From Oligoflexia bacterium (GTDB lineage Bacteria; Bdellovibrionota; UBA1018): a DNA stretch of 64,000 nt. A program made the translations under genes and the position numbers. Under the pieces are notes generated by a model. It was not told the DNA's origin. It ran no database searches and saw nothing but the letters and a program-made list of their open reading frames with translations. Below, one piece after another: positions 24,401-32,684 of the stretch; position 1 is the first letter of the stretch; each line of letters begins with the position of its first letter. The DNA lies in assembly GCA_014378465.1 (NCBI GenBank), contig JACMNQ010000018.1, forward strand, positions 22,497 to 86,496, written 5' to 3'.

Positions 24401-24627
24401 TTGCCGTGAGTGGCGGGCTCTGGGTGTCGATGACCCTCACTCTTTTCGTCGTGCCTGCGCTTCAGGTCGCCTATCTGCGTCGGTTTGGAAAGCGAGAGGT
24501 TGCAGTCGCCGAGACTTTTTCAGCCGGGGCCCAGGCGGCGGGAGCTCCTCATTTTGAATTTCCTGAAGGCCTCATTCGAGATCATCTGACTTCCGAAGGG
24601 CGCACTCCCGAGCAGGTTCTTCAATGA
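21409..24627 (+). CDS. RND-family efflux pump (AcrB/HAE-like)
   Basis: 1072 residues with the RND layout: TM1 at about 11-30, a large periplasmic domain, six TMs starting near residue 335, a second periplasmic domain and a second TM block near 865. The TM4 region reads LSAGMNVDASVVVMEN, with one Asp where many drug pumps carry two, so the proton-relay may be variant. The sequence does not carry the CusA/CzcA pattern seen in the other pump of this window. It overlaps both neighbours by four bases. Substrate unknown; the downstream copper ATPase suggests, but does not prove, a metal or stress link. Confidence 0.92.
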   Translation: MKKLYASPLRVYLALALLALIGLFSASKLPVSLFPNSSKPKVGIWVNYGSLTAQEFLTTYGMDLEEKIRTLDVSGAEVEQVTATYHSSSANIETTFKWGADPQTSLREVRNIAEPFSARMPDEVRKTLSVDAMGENAGFFALSFYSRERSLDELYDLLEPLLGPKIARVKDASDPELWNPTRKEVRIELDPGKMALLGLFPKDIERAIGQAMTGSNGGSITVGVNNFSVQMPRAAGDLEGLGKALVLTPSGQYIHLSDIAKIDFGVKTSNSKSFKTSGAPSLILYGSPRPGGNVKRMSEDFLKIVNEIRPSLPRDVETRTIVDPSEFIRASVNNVFHEVLIGALLAVAVLFIFIGSLRNVITAAIEIPLSMVLAFILMRMTGMNLNLISLGGLALSAGMNVDASVVVMENIFRHFEGRKMPLSYAAKLEIITKAVAEVRFSVIASTLASLVVFLPLAFTSDLSYAVLGDLAKTVVFSHGFSAFVAIILVPTVRLQLMSLKGGEKPVHSPVEPQIKKLENGVASALGVFLARPKLRIALYGGIVASLVLLVVFALPKLPKEIIGTPDTDWMRVSINTQGNTLVKQMELSEDEVESRLLAKFGDRISYTFSQVYNPNGGFIMARLRDKRDMKTLKPEFEKFFANTPAIKYGVGSWNPAELPIPDPDPLKIAVRGGTLKERAQITQEITQQIEASQIFSRAHSEPNSERSESIVLKPNYEQWTQLRRSSSGNLSPEDLAELARVVSTGRRLGEIELKGRMTSIYLRYPDGTLKSPDDLASLPIGVGSKIIPFKALADVRVEEVSPTIYREDGRELFTIHGNGNDDEKSRIPESLKRAKILVDDYVRKNKTTVSVTVEDALKDLNVALEQLGWAIGLSILLIFLTLVIQFGSFANAALVLVAIPLGFIGVITSLLVFRSTLSLNSVLGVILLNGIAVANSIILVDFTKRLFDQGMTPEAAAVEAVRRRLRPILITSLTTILGMLPIALGLGDGGKILQPLGIAVSGGLWVSMTLTLFVVPALQVAYLRRFGKREVAVAETFSAGAQAAGAPHFEFPEGLIRDHLTSEGRTPEQVLQ

Positions 24628-25916
24628 CATGGTTTTTGCTGGTGGTCACGATTCTGAGTCAGAGTGCGAAGGCTTTTGCGGGAGCCGGAGCCGCAGCGGA
24701 CGCTTCCGTGGTGCCAGGGTTGAGCTTTGATCAGGCGATTGAACGAATTCTCTCTCGTAGTACGGGCATCGCCACTCAGCAGGCGAATCTCAAAGCCACG
24801 CAGGCGCGCAATCTTCCAGCGAGGCTCGCGTTTCTTCCGACGGTCACCCTCGACGCCCGACGAGTGACGACCGACAGAGCCAGACTGTATACCCTTCCTG
24901 GATATCAGGTCGAAGCGGTGGCCGGACTCAATCTCTTTCGCTTTGGTGCGGACGTTTCCGGTTGGAAGGCGGCAACGGCCGACGAGGAGACTCAGCAATC
25001 CCTGCTGAAGAATGAAATCCTCAAGACTGAAGATCAGGCGCTGCAGGCGATCGTGGGTTTTGTACGGACCCAGCTCGAACTGGCCGTTTACAGTCATTTC
25101 GTCGAACTCCAGCAGCAGATCGTGAAGATCGCGCGCGCACGTTACGACCGGGGTCTGCTGCCCCTTCAGGAAGTGGACCGAGTGGCGATTGATCTTGATA
25201 ACGCCACCGCAAGGCTTGCGGATTCACAGACCCGCGCGGTCGTGGCCAGAAGTCAACTCGTGAACCTCCTCGGGGATGAAGCCGTGCGTGCCGAGTGGGA
25301 TTGGAAGCGAAGGCTTCTCGCGGTGAAGACCATCGACACGGATCCTGCAAAATTGCTCGAGTCCAGACCCGACCTCCAGGCAGCCGGATTTCGAGTTCGT
25401 GGCGAAGATCAGCGTTACACTCGCGATGTTCAGACCGTCCTGCCGACTTTGGATGCGGACGTCAGGTATGGAAAATACGGCTCGACCGGATTCGGTGAAG
25501 GCGACTCGCCCCAGTGGACTGCAGGAATTGGAGTCACTTTTCCGGTCTTTGATCATCTGGAGAGGTATTCCCGGGCACGCGCGCAGTCATTCACGCGGGC
25601 CGCAGCCGAGCAGACTCTCGAACAGACTCGACGCGATGCGCTGGCCGAGTGGACGAGCGCAAAGCAGAGTTTTGGTGTGGCCGTTCAGTCTGCAGTGAGT
25701 CGGGATCGCACCTTGAAGCTTTCCGAAAACATCTACAGCGAAAATCTCAAGCGCTTTCAGTCCGCAAGGATCAATGCAAATGACCTGGCCATTGATCAGT
25801 CCCGTTTCTATGATGCGGAGATTCTCAACGTTCAGGGCTGGAGCGCCGCACACTTGGAATTCTCACGCTATTGCCACGCGATGGGCAAACGGGTAGAAGA
25901 GTGTCATGGCAATTGA
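24624..25916 (+). CDS. TolC-family outer-membrane channel
   Basis: 430 residues with a signal peptide (about 1-20) and two efflux-protein repeats. The first begins at GLSFDQAIERILSRST, and the RPDLQAAGF element marks the second. It completes the tripartite RND system with the two preceding genes and overlaps the pump stop by four bases. It is a separate paralogue from the TolC proteins of the Emr and Cus systems. Confidence 0.9.
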   Translation: MTWFLLVVTILSQSAKAFAGAGAAADASVVPGLSFDQAIERILSRSTGIATQQANLKATQARNLPARLAFLPTVTLDARRVTTDRARLYTLPGYQVEAVAGLNLFRFGADVSGWKAATADEETQQSLLKNEILKTEDQALQAIVGFVRTQLELAVYSHFVELQQQIVKIARARYDRGLLPLQEVDRVAIDLDNATARLADSQTRAVVARSQLVNLLGDEAVRAEWDWKRRLLAVKTIDTDPAKLLESRPDLQAAGFRVRGEDQRYTRDVQTVLPTLDADVRYGKYGSTGFGEGDSPQWTAGIGVTFPVFDHLERYSRARAQSFTRAAAEQTLEQTRRDALAEWTSAKQSFGVAVQSAVSRDRTLKLSENIYSENLKRFQSARINANDLAIDQSRFYDAEILNVQGWSAAHLEFSRYCHAMGKRVEECHGN

Positions 25917-25940
25917 TACCGCTCTCCAGGTTCCTGCAAA

Positions 25941-26561
25941 TTGAAGAACATCCTCGATGCTCTGGCCAGCGGTCGAACTGTCTCTGACCGGGAGTTTGAC
26001 CTGTTTTATCCGAACGATTACCAAGGCCTTTCTGAATACCACTTCACCCCGGTTGAAGTTGCAAAGCGTGCGGCGGAACTTCTGACCGTGAATTCCGAAA
26101 CTCGAATTCTGGATGTGGGCTCGGGATTGGGAAAGTTCTGCTTCGTCGGCGCTTTGACCAGTCAGGCACACTTCACGGGCGTTGAGCAGCGCGCGCATCT
26201 TGTGCGAATTTCAAAGCAGATCGCGCTTCAATACCGCGTCCCTCGAGTTGAGTATGTCGAGGGCGACGTTCGTGCACTGGACTGGACTCAGTTTCAGAGC
26301 TTTTACCTTTTCAATCCCTTCATCGAAAATCTTTATCCTTCGGAACAGAAGATTGATGAGACCGTTGAGTCAACTGAGCAACGCTACAAGGAACTGATTC
26401 GCTGGGTCCAGAAGCGACTGCACCTGATGCCGGTGGGCACTCGAGTCGCGACTTTTCACGGGTTCGGCGGAGACATGCCTCCGGGTTACGTCCTTCACGT
26501 GAAAGAAGAGTTTGGCAGCGATTTCCTTCGCCTTTGGATCAAAGATGCAGAAGTCCAGTAA
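25941..26561 (+). CDS. Class I SAM-dependent methyltransferase
   Basis: 206 residues with the SAM-binding motif [18 protein letters not shown] near residue 55, an acidic residue after the next strand (GVEQRAHLV), and [10 protein letters not shown] near 110 in the motif III region. It follows the TolC gene by 24 bases and overlaps the copper ATPase gene, so it belongs to the same transcript. It starts at TTG 25941; no better start was found. Its presence between efflux and metal-transport genes is unusual. The substrate (protein, lipid or small molecule) cannot be told. Confidence 0.82.
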   Translation: MKNILDALASGRTVSDREFDLFYPNDYQGLSEYHFTPVEVAKRAAELLTVNSETRILDVGSGLGKFCFVGALTSQAHFTGVEQRAHLVRISKQIALQYRVPRVEYVEGDVRALDWTQFQSFYLFNPFIENLYPSEQKIDETVESTEQRYKELIRWVQKRLHLMPVGTRVATFHGFGGDMPPGYVLHVKEEFGSDFLRLWIKDAEVQ

Positions 26562-28872
26562 CGGCATGGCAAAGGATCCGGTTTGCGGAATGACGGTGGA
26601 TCCGTCCGACGCCTACGACTGGGCCTACCACGACGAGACTTATCACTTCTGCAGCGAATCCTGTCTCGAAGAGTTCAAGAGTGATCCCGAAGCCATCCTG
26701 CATCCGGATCCTGCACTGAGCATCCTGAAGCCGGGTCTTGAGCACGCTGAATTCACCTGTCCGATGCATCCTGAAGTTCGGCAGATCGGGCCGGGCAGTT
26801 GTCCGATCTGCGGCATGGCGCTGGAGGCCGTCGAGTTCACGCTCGATGAAGGCCCGAATCCCGAGTTGATCGACATGAGTCGGAGACTCAGGTACGGGAT
26901 TGCGCTGTCTCTGCCTCTTCTTGTCGTCACGATGTCCGAAATGATTCCGGGTGTGCATGTGGCCGGACTTTTCCGGGGACGTGGCTTCAACCTGCTGCAG
27001 TTCCTTCTCGCGACTCCAGCAGTCTTCTGGGTCGGCTGGCCAATTCTGGAGAGGGGTTACCAGTCCTTTCGGACTCGCCATCTCAACATGTTTTCCCTGA
27101 TCGCGCTCGGCACCCTGGTGGCGTACTTCTTCAGTGCGCTTGCGACCCTCTTTCCGCACCTGTTCCCGCCATCCTTCAGAGATCCTCATACCGGAGAGAT
27201 CGGCGTCTATTTCGAAGCGGCTGCGGTCATTGTCACGCTGGTCATCCTGGGTCAGGTACTTGAACTTCGCGCACGCGGTCAGACGAGTGGCGCGATCCGG
27301 GCATTGCTGGAGTTGGCTCCGAAAACCGCGCGGCGAGTGCGAGCGGACGGAACTGAAGAAGACGTGGATCTTTCTGAGATCAAAGTCGGAGACCGCGTAC
27401 GGGTCAGACCCGGCGAGAAGATTCCGGTGGATGGAGAAATCCTCGAAGGCGCAAGCTCAGTGGATGAATCGATGATCACCGGCGAATCCATCGCGATCGA
27501 GAAAGTCGTCGGCTCAGCGGTCACCGCCGGTTCCCTCAACATCAATGGTTCCTTCATCCTGCTGGCACGCAAAGTCGGCTCTGACACTCTTCTCTCTCAG
27601 ATCGTGAAGATGGTGAGCGAGGCGCAGCGCACGCGTGCGCCGATTCAGAAGTTGGCGGATCAGGTCGCGGGTTATTTCGTGCCCGCGGTGATTGCGGTTG
27701 CGGTCATCACGGCCGCGGTCTGGATGATCTGGGGTCCGCAGCCCTCGTTGGCTTACGCTCTCGTCAATGCCGTTGCAGTCCTCATCATCGCCTGCCCCTG
27801 CGCGCTTGGACTTGCCACACCGATGTCCATCATGGTCGGTACCGGGGTGGGAGCACATCACGGCATTCTCATCCGAAATGCTGAAGCTCTCGAAGCCCTC
27901 GAAAAAGTGAATACTCTGGTCATCGACAAGACCGGGACCTTGACTGAAGGAAAACCTCGCCTGATTGCGGTTCACGTGGCCGAAGGGTTCACGGAGGCAC
28001 AGGTTCTGACGGCAGCACTTGCCCTTGAAAAAGGCAGTGAACATCCGCTCGCTCAGGCGATCGTCGAGGGCGCGGAAGCTCGCGGGCATTCAGCATCACC
28101 TGTGCAAAACTTCGAATCCATCGCGGGAAAGGGGATCAAGGGTCGCCAGAACGGACAGATCATTCTCCTGGGGAACACCCAGTTGATGACAGATGAGAAG
28201 ATCCTGATCGACAACTCCGCAGGACTGAGTTCGACAGCGGATCATCTTCGAAAGTCGGGCCAGACCGTGGTCTTCGTCGCGATTGACGGAAATATTTCCG
28301 GTGTCCTGGGTGTGGCGGATTCAATCAAGGTCACTTCGCGCGAGGCCATCCAGCTCCTCCGCGAAGACGGTCTGGAGATCATCATGTTGACCGGCGACAA
28401 TCGCACCACAGCGGAAGCGATCGCCACGCAACTCGGCATCACTGAAATCGAAGCGGACGTTCTGCCCGCGCAGAAAAGTGAAGTGATCAAAAGACTTCAA
28501 TCCCAGGGAAAGATCGTGGCCATGGCAGGGGACGGAGTGAATGATGCGCCCGCATTGGCGCAAGCTCACGTCGGAATCGCCATGGGGCAGGGTACGGATG
28601 TCGCGATCCAGAGTGCAGGGCTGACCCTGATCTCGGGAGATCTCCGGGGAATCCTGAAGGCTCGCCACCTGAGCCGCGGCACGATGAAGAACATCCGGCA
28701 GAACCTGTTCTTCGCATTTTTCTACAATCTCGCGGGCGTTCCGATCGCTGCCGGAATTCTCTACCCGTTTTTTGGACTCCTGCTCAGTCCGATGATCGCA
28801 AGCGCGGCCATGAGCTTGAGTTCAGTGTCCGTGATAGGAAATGCGCTCAGGCTTCGAAGAGTGAAGCTCTGA
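26545..28872 (+). CDS. copA: Copper-type P1B ATPase with YHS and heavy-metal-binding domains
   Basis: 775 residues. The N-terminus has a YHS domain ([21 protein letters not shown]) and a heavy-metal-binding domain ([17 protein letters not shown]) instead of classical HMA domains. The transport core has CPCALG in TM6, DKTGTLTEG (phosphorylated Asp), [15 protein letters not shown] and [10 protein letters not shown], all as in Cu+ P1B-1 ATPases such as CopA/SilP. It pumps monovalent copper or silver from the cytoplasm. The start could also be ATG 26566; 26545 overlaps the methyltransferase end and has GGA upstream. It is the last gene of the 20.5-28.9 kb operon. Confidence 0.95.
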   Translation: MQKSSNGMAKDPVCGMTVDPSDAYDWAYHDETYHFCSESCLEEFKSDPEAILHPDPALSILKPGLEHAEFTCPMHPEVRQIGPGSCPICGMALEAVEFTLDEGPNPELIDMSRRLRYGIALSLPLLVVTMSEMIPGVHVAGLFRGRGFNLLQFLLATPAVFWVGWPILERGYQSFRTRHLNMFSLIALGTLVAYFFSALATLFPHLFPPSFRDPHTGEIGVYFEAAAVIVTLVILGQVLELRARGQTSGAIRALLELAPKTARRVRADGTEEDVDLSEIKVGDRVRVRPGEKIPVDGEILEGASSVDESMITGESIAIEKVVGSAVTAGSLNINGSFILLARKVGSDTLLSQIVKMVSEAQRTRAPIQKLADQVAGYFVPAVIAVAVITAAVWMIWGPQPSLAYALVNAVAVLIIACPCALGLATPMSIMVGTGVGAHHGILIRNAEALEALEKVNTLVIDKTGTLTEGKPRLIAVHVAEGFTEAQVLTAALALEKGSEHPLAQAIVEGAEARGHSASPVQNFESIAGKGIKGRQNGQIILLGNTQLMTDEKILIDNSAGLSSTADHLRKSGQTVVFVAIDGNISGVLGVADSIKVTSREAIQLLREDGLEIIMLTGDNRTTAEAIATQLGITEIEADVLPAQKSEVIKRLQSQGKIVAMAGDGVNDAPALAQAHVGIAMGQGTDVAIQSAGLTLISGDLRGILKARHLSRGTMKNIRQNLFFAFFYNLAGVPIAAGILYPFFGLLLSPMIASAAMSLSSVSVIGNALRLRRVKL

Positions 28873-28898
28873 GCGTTCGCGAATGTGTCGGTTCTGGC

Positions 28899-29708
28899 TC
28901 AGTGGCGAGCCCCAGCCTGGTGATAACGGACTCCCTGGCCCTCACGGACCGAGCTTCCGAGATGCAGTTCAATGCTCAGGTCGGTACGCGAAGTGATTTC
29001 CACCAGATCATCAAGGATTTCGGTATCCACGATCGTCTGGTTAGCCAGGTCCAAAGATCGGCGGGAGCTCCAGAGAGTGTATTCGAGAACGTAATCCTTC
29101 GCGATGAGCAGCACTGCCGCTTTCGGCGAAAACTCGGTCACGTGTTCGATGTGATCTCGGATGCTGCTCAGGTATTTAGCGTCCGAAAAACGACCGCTTC
29201 TGGAGTAGACCTTGAATTGACTGATGCCCTGGTTCCAGTCGACGTCCCTTCCGACGAGGTCATAGGCCGCTTCAAGCTTCACCGTACCCCGATAGAGTTC
29301 CGGAACCAGGCTCCCGCTTCCGTCCTTCTGAAAGATCTCAAAATGGAGATCTCCGTAAGCTTGACCGGGCGCAGTGGCGCGGTAGGCTTGATAGGCTTCT
29401 TCGCTCTTGTAAGTGAGTAATGCGACTTCCGATGGAAAATGACCCAGCTGCGTGAGCGCTTTGCCGAAAAGTACGGGCTGGTAGGATTTGATTCCGACTG
29501 AGGTCCTGAACAGGTCCCCGGTCGCGGGCAAAAGCTTTTCATTCAGACCCTTTTCGAATTGAGAGCTCGTGAGGTCTGGCCTCTGCACGCCTCTCCAGAA
29601 GCGGTAATACTGCGCGTGCGCCGGCGCCGCCCCAAGATTGATCGCACCCACGGCGACCAGAACCATCCCAGCCCAACTCCCCATCCACTTGCCACTGATC
29701 TTTTTCAT
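28899..29708 (-). CDS. Exported protein of unknown function
   Basis: 269 residues with a Sec signal peptide ending AAPAHA (about residue 29). The mature part starts YYRFWRGVQRPDL and has repeated acidic/aromatic segments, but no recognised domain. The start at 29708 is chosen because GGAG lies nine bases upstream; a longer frame to 29918 runs over the divergent LysR gene. It diverges from that LysR-type regulator with an 87-base promoter region, so it is the likely regulatory target. Function unknown. Confidence 0.82.
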   Translation of the reverse strand: MKKISGKWMGSWAGMVLVAVGAINLGAAPAHAQYYRFWRGVQRPDLTSSQFEKGLNEKLLPATGDLFRTSVGIKSYQPVLFGKALTQLGHFPSEVALLTYKSEEAYQAYRATAPGQAYGDLHFEIFQKDGSGSLVPELYRGTVKLEAAYDLVGRDVDWNQGISQFKVYSRSGRFSDAKYLSSIRDHIEHVTEFSPKAAVLLIAKDYVLEYTLWSSRRSLDLANQTIVDTEILDDLVEITSRTDLSIELHLGSSVREGQGVRYHQAGARH

Positions 29709-29749
29709 GAAACGGTACTCCTTGTTCATGGGCGGAATCTGCCATGCAC

Positions 29750-29801
29750 TTGAATATTCATCCAATAGAATGCTATGATATAAGCAATTCAAATTATGAA
29801 T
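29750..29801 (+). promoter_or_regulatory. LysR promoter with repeated TGAAT/ATTCA half-sites
   Basis: TTGAAT (29750-29755) and TATGAT (29774-29779), 18 bases apart, form a candidate promoter for the LysR gene. The perfect palindrome TGAATATTCA (29751-29760) overlaps the -35. ATTCA-N5-TGAAT (29787-29801), a T-N11-A-type dyad, overlaps the start codon. The same half-site occurs four times in 51 bases, as expected for a self-regulating LysR protein. Confidence 0.55.
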
Positions 29802-30707
29802 ATCGACAGAACCTCCAAAGACCTGAATCTCCTTCGCATTTTTCTCGTGATCTCCGAGGAATTGAACCTGTCCCGCGCTTCTGAACGCCTGGGTCTCAGT
29901 CAACCGGCCCTCAGTCACGCTCTCCAGCGCCTCCGCGACGAGTTTGATGACCCTTTGTTCGTCCGGGCCTCCCGGGGTCTCACGCCCACCGCTCGCGTTC
30001 CGGAACTTCTCCCGAAAATTCGCGAGCTCCTGACTTTGAGTGAATCCCTTTACGAGCGCGTGGATGGCAGAAGTTTCCTGAATCTTCAGCGCTCGTTCAC
30101 TCTGGGATCCACCAACTATTTTGAAATTCGCGTGATCGATTCAATGCTCACGCGACTCGCGGCTGAGGCGCCGGGAGTTTCCCTGGAGACTCGCTCACTC
30201 CAGGGAGAATTTCCCAAGGAAGATCTTGAGCGAGGGGTGCTCGATGTCGCGGTCGCCGCCTACTTTTCTGACGTTCCCGAAAGTTTCCGGATCCGCCATC
30301 TGGGACGGGACCCTTTTGTCTGCCTGGCCCGCAGGGGACACCCCTACCTGAAATCCAGGCGGACTCTGAAAGACTATCTTGAAGCTCGACACATCAAGAT
30401 CAATATTCCACCGGGTGCCTTGAGCCACATCGATCGCCACCTTCAGGAGAAGGGACAGAAGCGCACGATCGTGAGTCATCTGGGAAATTTCCTGAGCGCC
30501 CCTCAGGTTCTGGCGTCCAATGACGTGTTGCTGACCTGTCCGGAAAGTCTGGCGAAAAGCTACGCACGCATGTTTCCCCTCGTGGTTCATGAGTTGCCCG
30601 TGAAGCTCTCTCCGATCGAGATCAGAATGATCTGGCATGAACGCAATCACCGGGACCCGTTTCAGAAGTGGATGAGAGACCTGATCGCGGATGCGGCCAA
30701 GGGATAG
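29796..30707 (+). CDS. LysR-type transcriptional regulator
   Basis: 303 residues with the N-terminal winged helix-turn-helix (LNLLRIFLVISEELNLSRASERLGLSQPALSHALQRL) written here only as the block at residues 10-46, then DPLFVRASRGLTPT. It has the substrate-binding domain usual for the family. No ribosome site precedes the ATG, and the proposed promoter would leave a leader of only about 10 bases. Candidate binding dyads overlap the promoter. Its divergent neighbour, the exported protein at 28899-29708, is a likely target. Co-inducer unknown. Confidence 0.93.
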   Translation: MNIDRTSKDLNLLRIFLVISEELNLSRASERLGLSQPALSHALQRLRDEFDDPLFVRASRGLTPTARVPELLPKIRELLTLSESLYERVDGRSFLNLQRSFTLGSTNYFEIRVIDSMLTRLAAEAPGVSLETRSLQGEFPKEDLERGVLDVAVAAYFSDVPESFRIRHLGRDPFVCLARRGHPYLKSRRTLKDYLEARHIKINIPPGALSHIDRHLQEKGQKRTIVSHLGNFLSAPQVLASNDVLLTCPESLAKSYARMFPLVVHELPVKLSPIEIRMIWHERNHRDPFQKWMRDLIADAAKG

Positions 30708-30780
30708 ATTCGGTCAGTCCAGAGTTGAACTCTCTGCCCGCCTTGACTTCCAAAACGTGGTGGGGTTTCATCACTTCTCG

Positions 30781-32010
30781 ATGCCCGACTCTTCATTTCC
30801 CGCCTTTCACACAAGATCTTTCCAGGAACATGGGCTCTGGATTTTCTACAGCGTGCTCTCGGGTCTGCTTGCCGGTCTGGCGGCCACCGTGTTTCTGGTC
30901 CTTCTCAAACACGCGACCGAGTTCAGGATGGAGCACTCGGGATTGATCTGGCTGCTTCCGGCGGCTGGCTTTGCGATCGGCTGGACCTATCACCACTCCG
31001 GAAAATCCTCTGCGGCAGGAACCCATCTGATTCTGGATGAAATCCATGATCCGCAGAATGTCGTTCCTCTGCGCATGGCTCCTCTCATTCTGGCCTCCAC
31101 GCTCCTGACCCACCTCGTGGGCGGGTCGACCGGGCGCGAAGGAACCGCCGTTCAGATGGGCGCTTCACTTTCAGATCAACTTTCGAAGGTATTTCCCATC
31201 CGTCCGGAAGAGAGACGCATTCTGCTGGTCGCGGGGGCGGGAGCGAGCTTCGGGGCAGCGATCGGTGCTCCCATTGCCGGTGTCCTGTTCGGGATGGAAG
31301 TGATTCATGCAGGTCGACTCAGGCCTTTCGCCGTGATTGAGTGCATGATCGCTTCGGCGGTTGCCTATGAAGTCACGAGGCTCCTGCATGCCCCTCACTC
31401 GATTTTTTCCCAGTACAGCGGCTCCTGGTTCGAACTCCGATCCTTTCTGATCATTCTTGGATGTGGCGCGGTCTTCGGAATCCTGGCACGAACTTTCATG
31501 GCAGTGACTCACCTTGTGGAACGACTGCAGGTGAAATGGGTTCAGTATCCTCCGCTGCGACCGTTCTATGCCGGAGTACTGCTCGCAGCTCTCTTCAAAC
31601 TCGGAGGGCTGGAACGGTACAGTGGTCTCGGGCTCGGGGTGATTCAGAATTCCTTCAGTGTGGAGTCTCCTGCATTGGATCCAGTTCTCAAACTTCTGCT
31701 CACTGCCCTGACGATCGGTTCCGGATTCAAGGGGGGAGAATTCATTCCACTCGTGTTCATGGGAGCAACCCTGGGGAGCGCACTTTCTCACTTCGATCCA
31801 GGTTCACTCCCGCTTCTCACTTCTGTAGGCTTCGCCGCGGTCTTCGGGGCGGCTGCCGGAGCCCCGCTCACGTGCGCAGTGATGGCGATGGAACTGTTCG
31901 GCTGGAAAGTCGCTGTCTACGCCGTCGCCGGATGCTTCATCGGGAATCTGTTTTCTGGAAGTCAGACGATCTATCGAAGTCAGTCCGAAGTCACATCCAG
32001 CAGACGGTAA
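30781..32010 (+). CDS. CLC-family chloride/fluoride channel or antiporter
   Basis: 409 residues with ten or more hydrophobic segments. The gating-glutamate motif is GREGTAVQMG with Glu120, and the helix N region is GGEFIPLVFMGATLG. The segment GTHLILDEIHDP replaces the GSGIP filter of classical chloride CLCs. This resembles the fluoride-type CLC subgroup, in which the filter serine is replaced; the assignment is an inference. No fluoride riboswitch was seen upstream. The ATG at 30781 avoids a poorly conserved leader beginning at 30691. The 3' end overlaps the end of convergent kdpE by 31 bases. Confidence 0.85.
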   Translation: MPDSSFPAFHTRSFQEHGLWIFYSVLSGLLAGLAATVFLVLLKHATEFRMEHSGLIWLLPAAGFAIGWTYHHSGKSSAAGTHLILDEIHDPQNVVPLRMAPLILASTLLTHLVGGSTGREGTAVQMGASLSDQLSKVFPIRPEERRILLVAGAGASFGAAIGAPIAGVLFGMEVIHAGRLRPFAVIECMIASAVAYEVTRLLHAPHSIFSQYSGSWFELRSFLIILGCGAVFGILARTFMAVTHLVERLQVKWVQYPPLRPFYAGVLLAALFKLGGLERYSGLGLGVIQNSFSVESPALDPVLKLLLTALTIGSGFKGGEFIPLVFMGATLGSALSHFDPGSLPLLTSVGFAAVFGAAAGAPLTCAVMAMELFGWKVAVYAVAGCFIGNLFSGSQTIYRSQSEVTSSRR

Positions 32011-32684
32011 CCGATCCCTGGTTCCGTGACGATGAGATCCGCAGCTCCCGGTACCGCAAGCTTCTTGCGCAGGTAGCCCACATAGACCCTCAGATACTGA
32101 GTGTGCTCCACTGAATTCGGGCCCCAGACTTCCTTGAGCAGGGTTCGGTGGGTGACCACCTTCCCTGAGTTTTTGAGTAAAATCCTGAGGATGTCAAATT
32201 CAGTGGCCGTCAGTTTGATGGGCCGCTTGTCCAGAAATACCCGGTGGCCGTCGAGGTCAATTTCGATGCGTCCATGGGTGATTCGAGTATCATCTTTGGA
32301 TGCCGAGTGCCGCAGCGCGACTCGAATGCGAGCCAGGAGTTCAGGGACGCTGAATGGCTTGGTGAGATAATCGTCCGCGCCACTGTCCAGGGCTTCGACC
32401 TTGTCCTGATCAGACCCGCTCGCAGTCAGGACGATCACGGACACTTTGGACCAGGACCGTATTTTTTCCAAAACAGCGAGACCCGACATATCGGGTAGAC
32501 CGAGATCCAGGATGACCACTTCAGGTCTGAAGTCGACTGCCGCCTGAAGCCCAGCCGTTGCTGTGGGTTCAGCTCTCACGGCATACTGATGCGCCTTGAG
32601 AGTGGAGACCAGAAAATCGCTCACGGACTTTTCATCTTCGATCACGAGGACTCGAGTTCCGCCAAGGGCCCGGGTATCAGACAT
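31980..32684 (-). CDS. kdpE: KdpE response regulator
   Basis: 234 residues: receiver domain with acidic pocket (IEDE), phosphoacceptor in ILDLGLPD, Thr in VLTASG and Lys in YLTKPF. An OmpR-type winged helix follows (LTATEFDILRILLKNSGKV, GYRLL). It overlaps the end of kdpD by eight bases and is the last gene of the kdp operon. It should activate kdpFABC under potassium limitation after phosphorylation by KdpD. A candidate direct-repeat binding site lies upstream of the first gene of the operon (41170-41187). Confidence 0.96.
   Translation of the reverse strand: MSDTRALGGTRVLVIEDEKSVSDFLVSTLKAHQYAVRAEPTATAGLQAAVDFRPEVVILDLGLPDMSGLAVLEKIRSWSKVSVIVLTASGSDQDKVEALDSGADDYLTKPFSVPELLARIRVALRHSASKDDTRITHGRIEIDLDGHRVFLDKRPIKLTATEFDILRILLKNSGKVVTHRTLLKEVWGPNSVEHTQYLRVYVGYLRKKLAVPGAADLIVTEPGIGYRLLDVTSD

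Noticed and set aside
30708..30780. Fluoride riboswitch upstream of the CLC gene
   Set aside because: No recognisable pseudoknot core or conserved bases were seen in the short gap before the gene.
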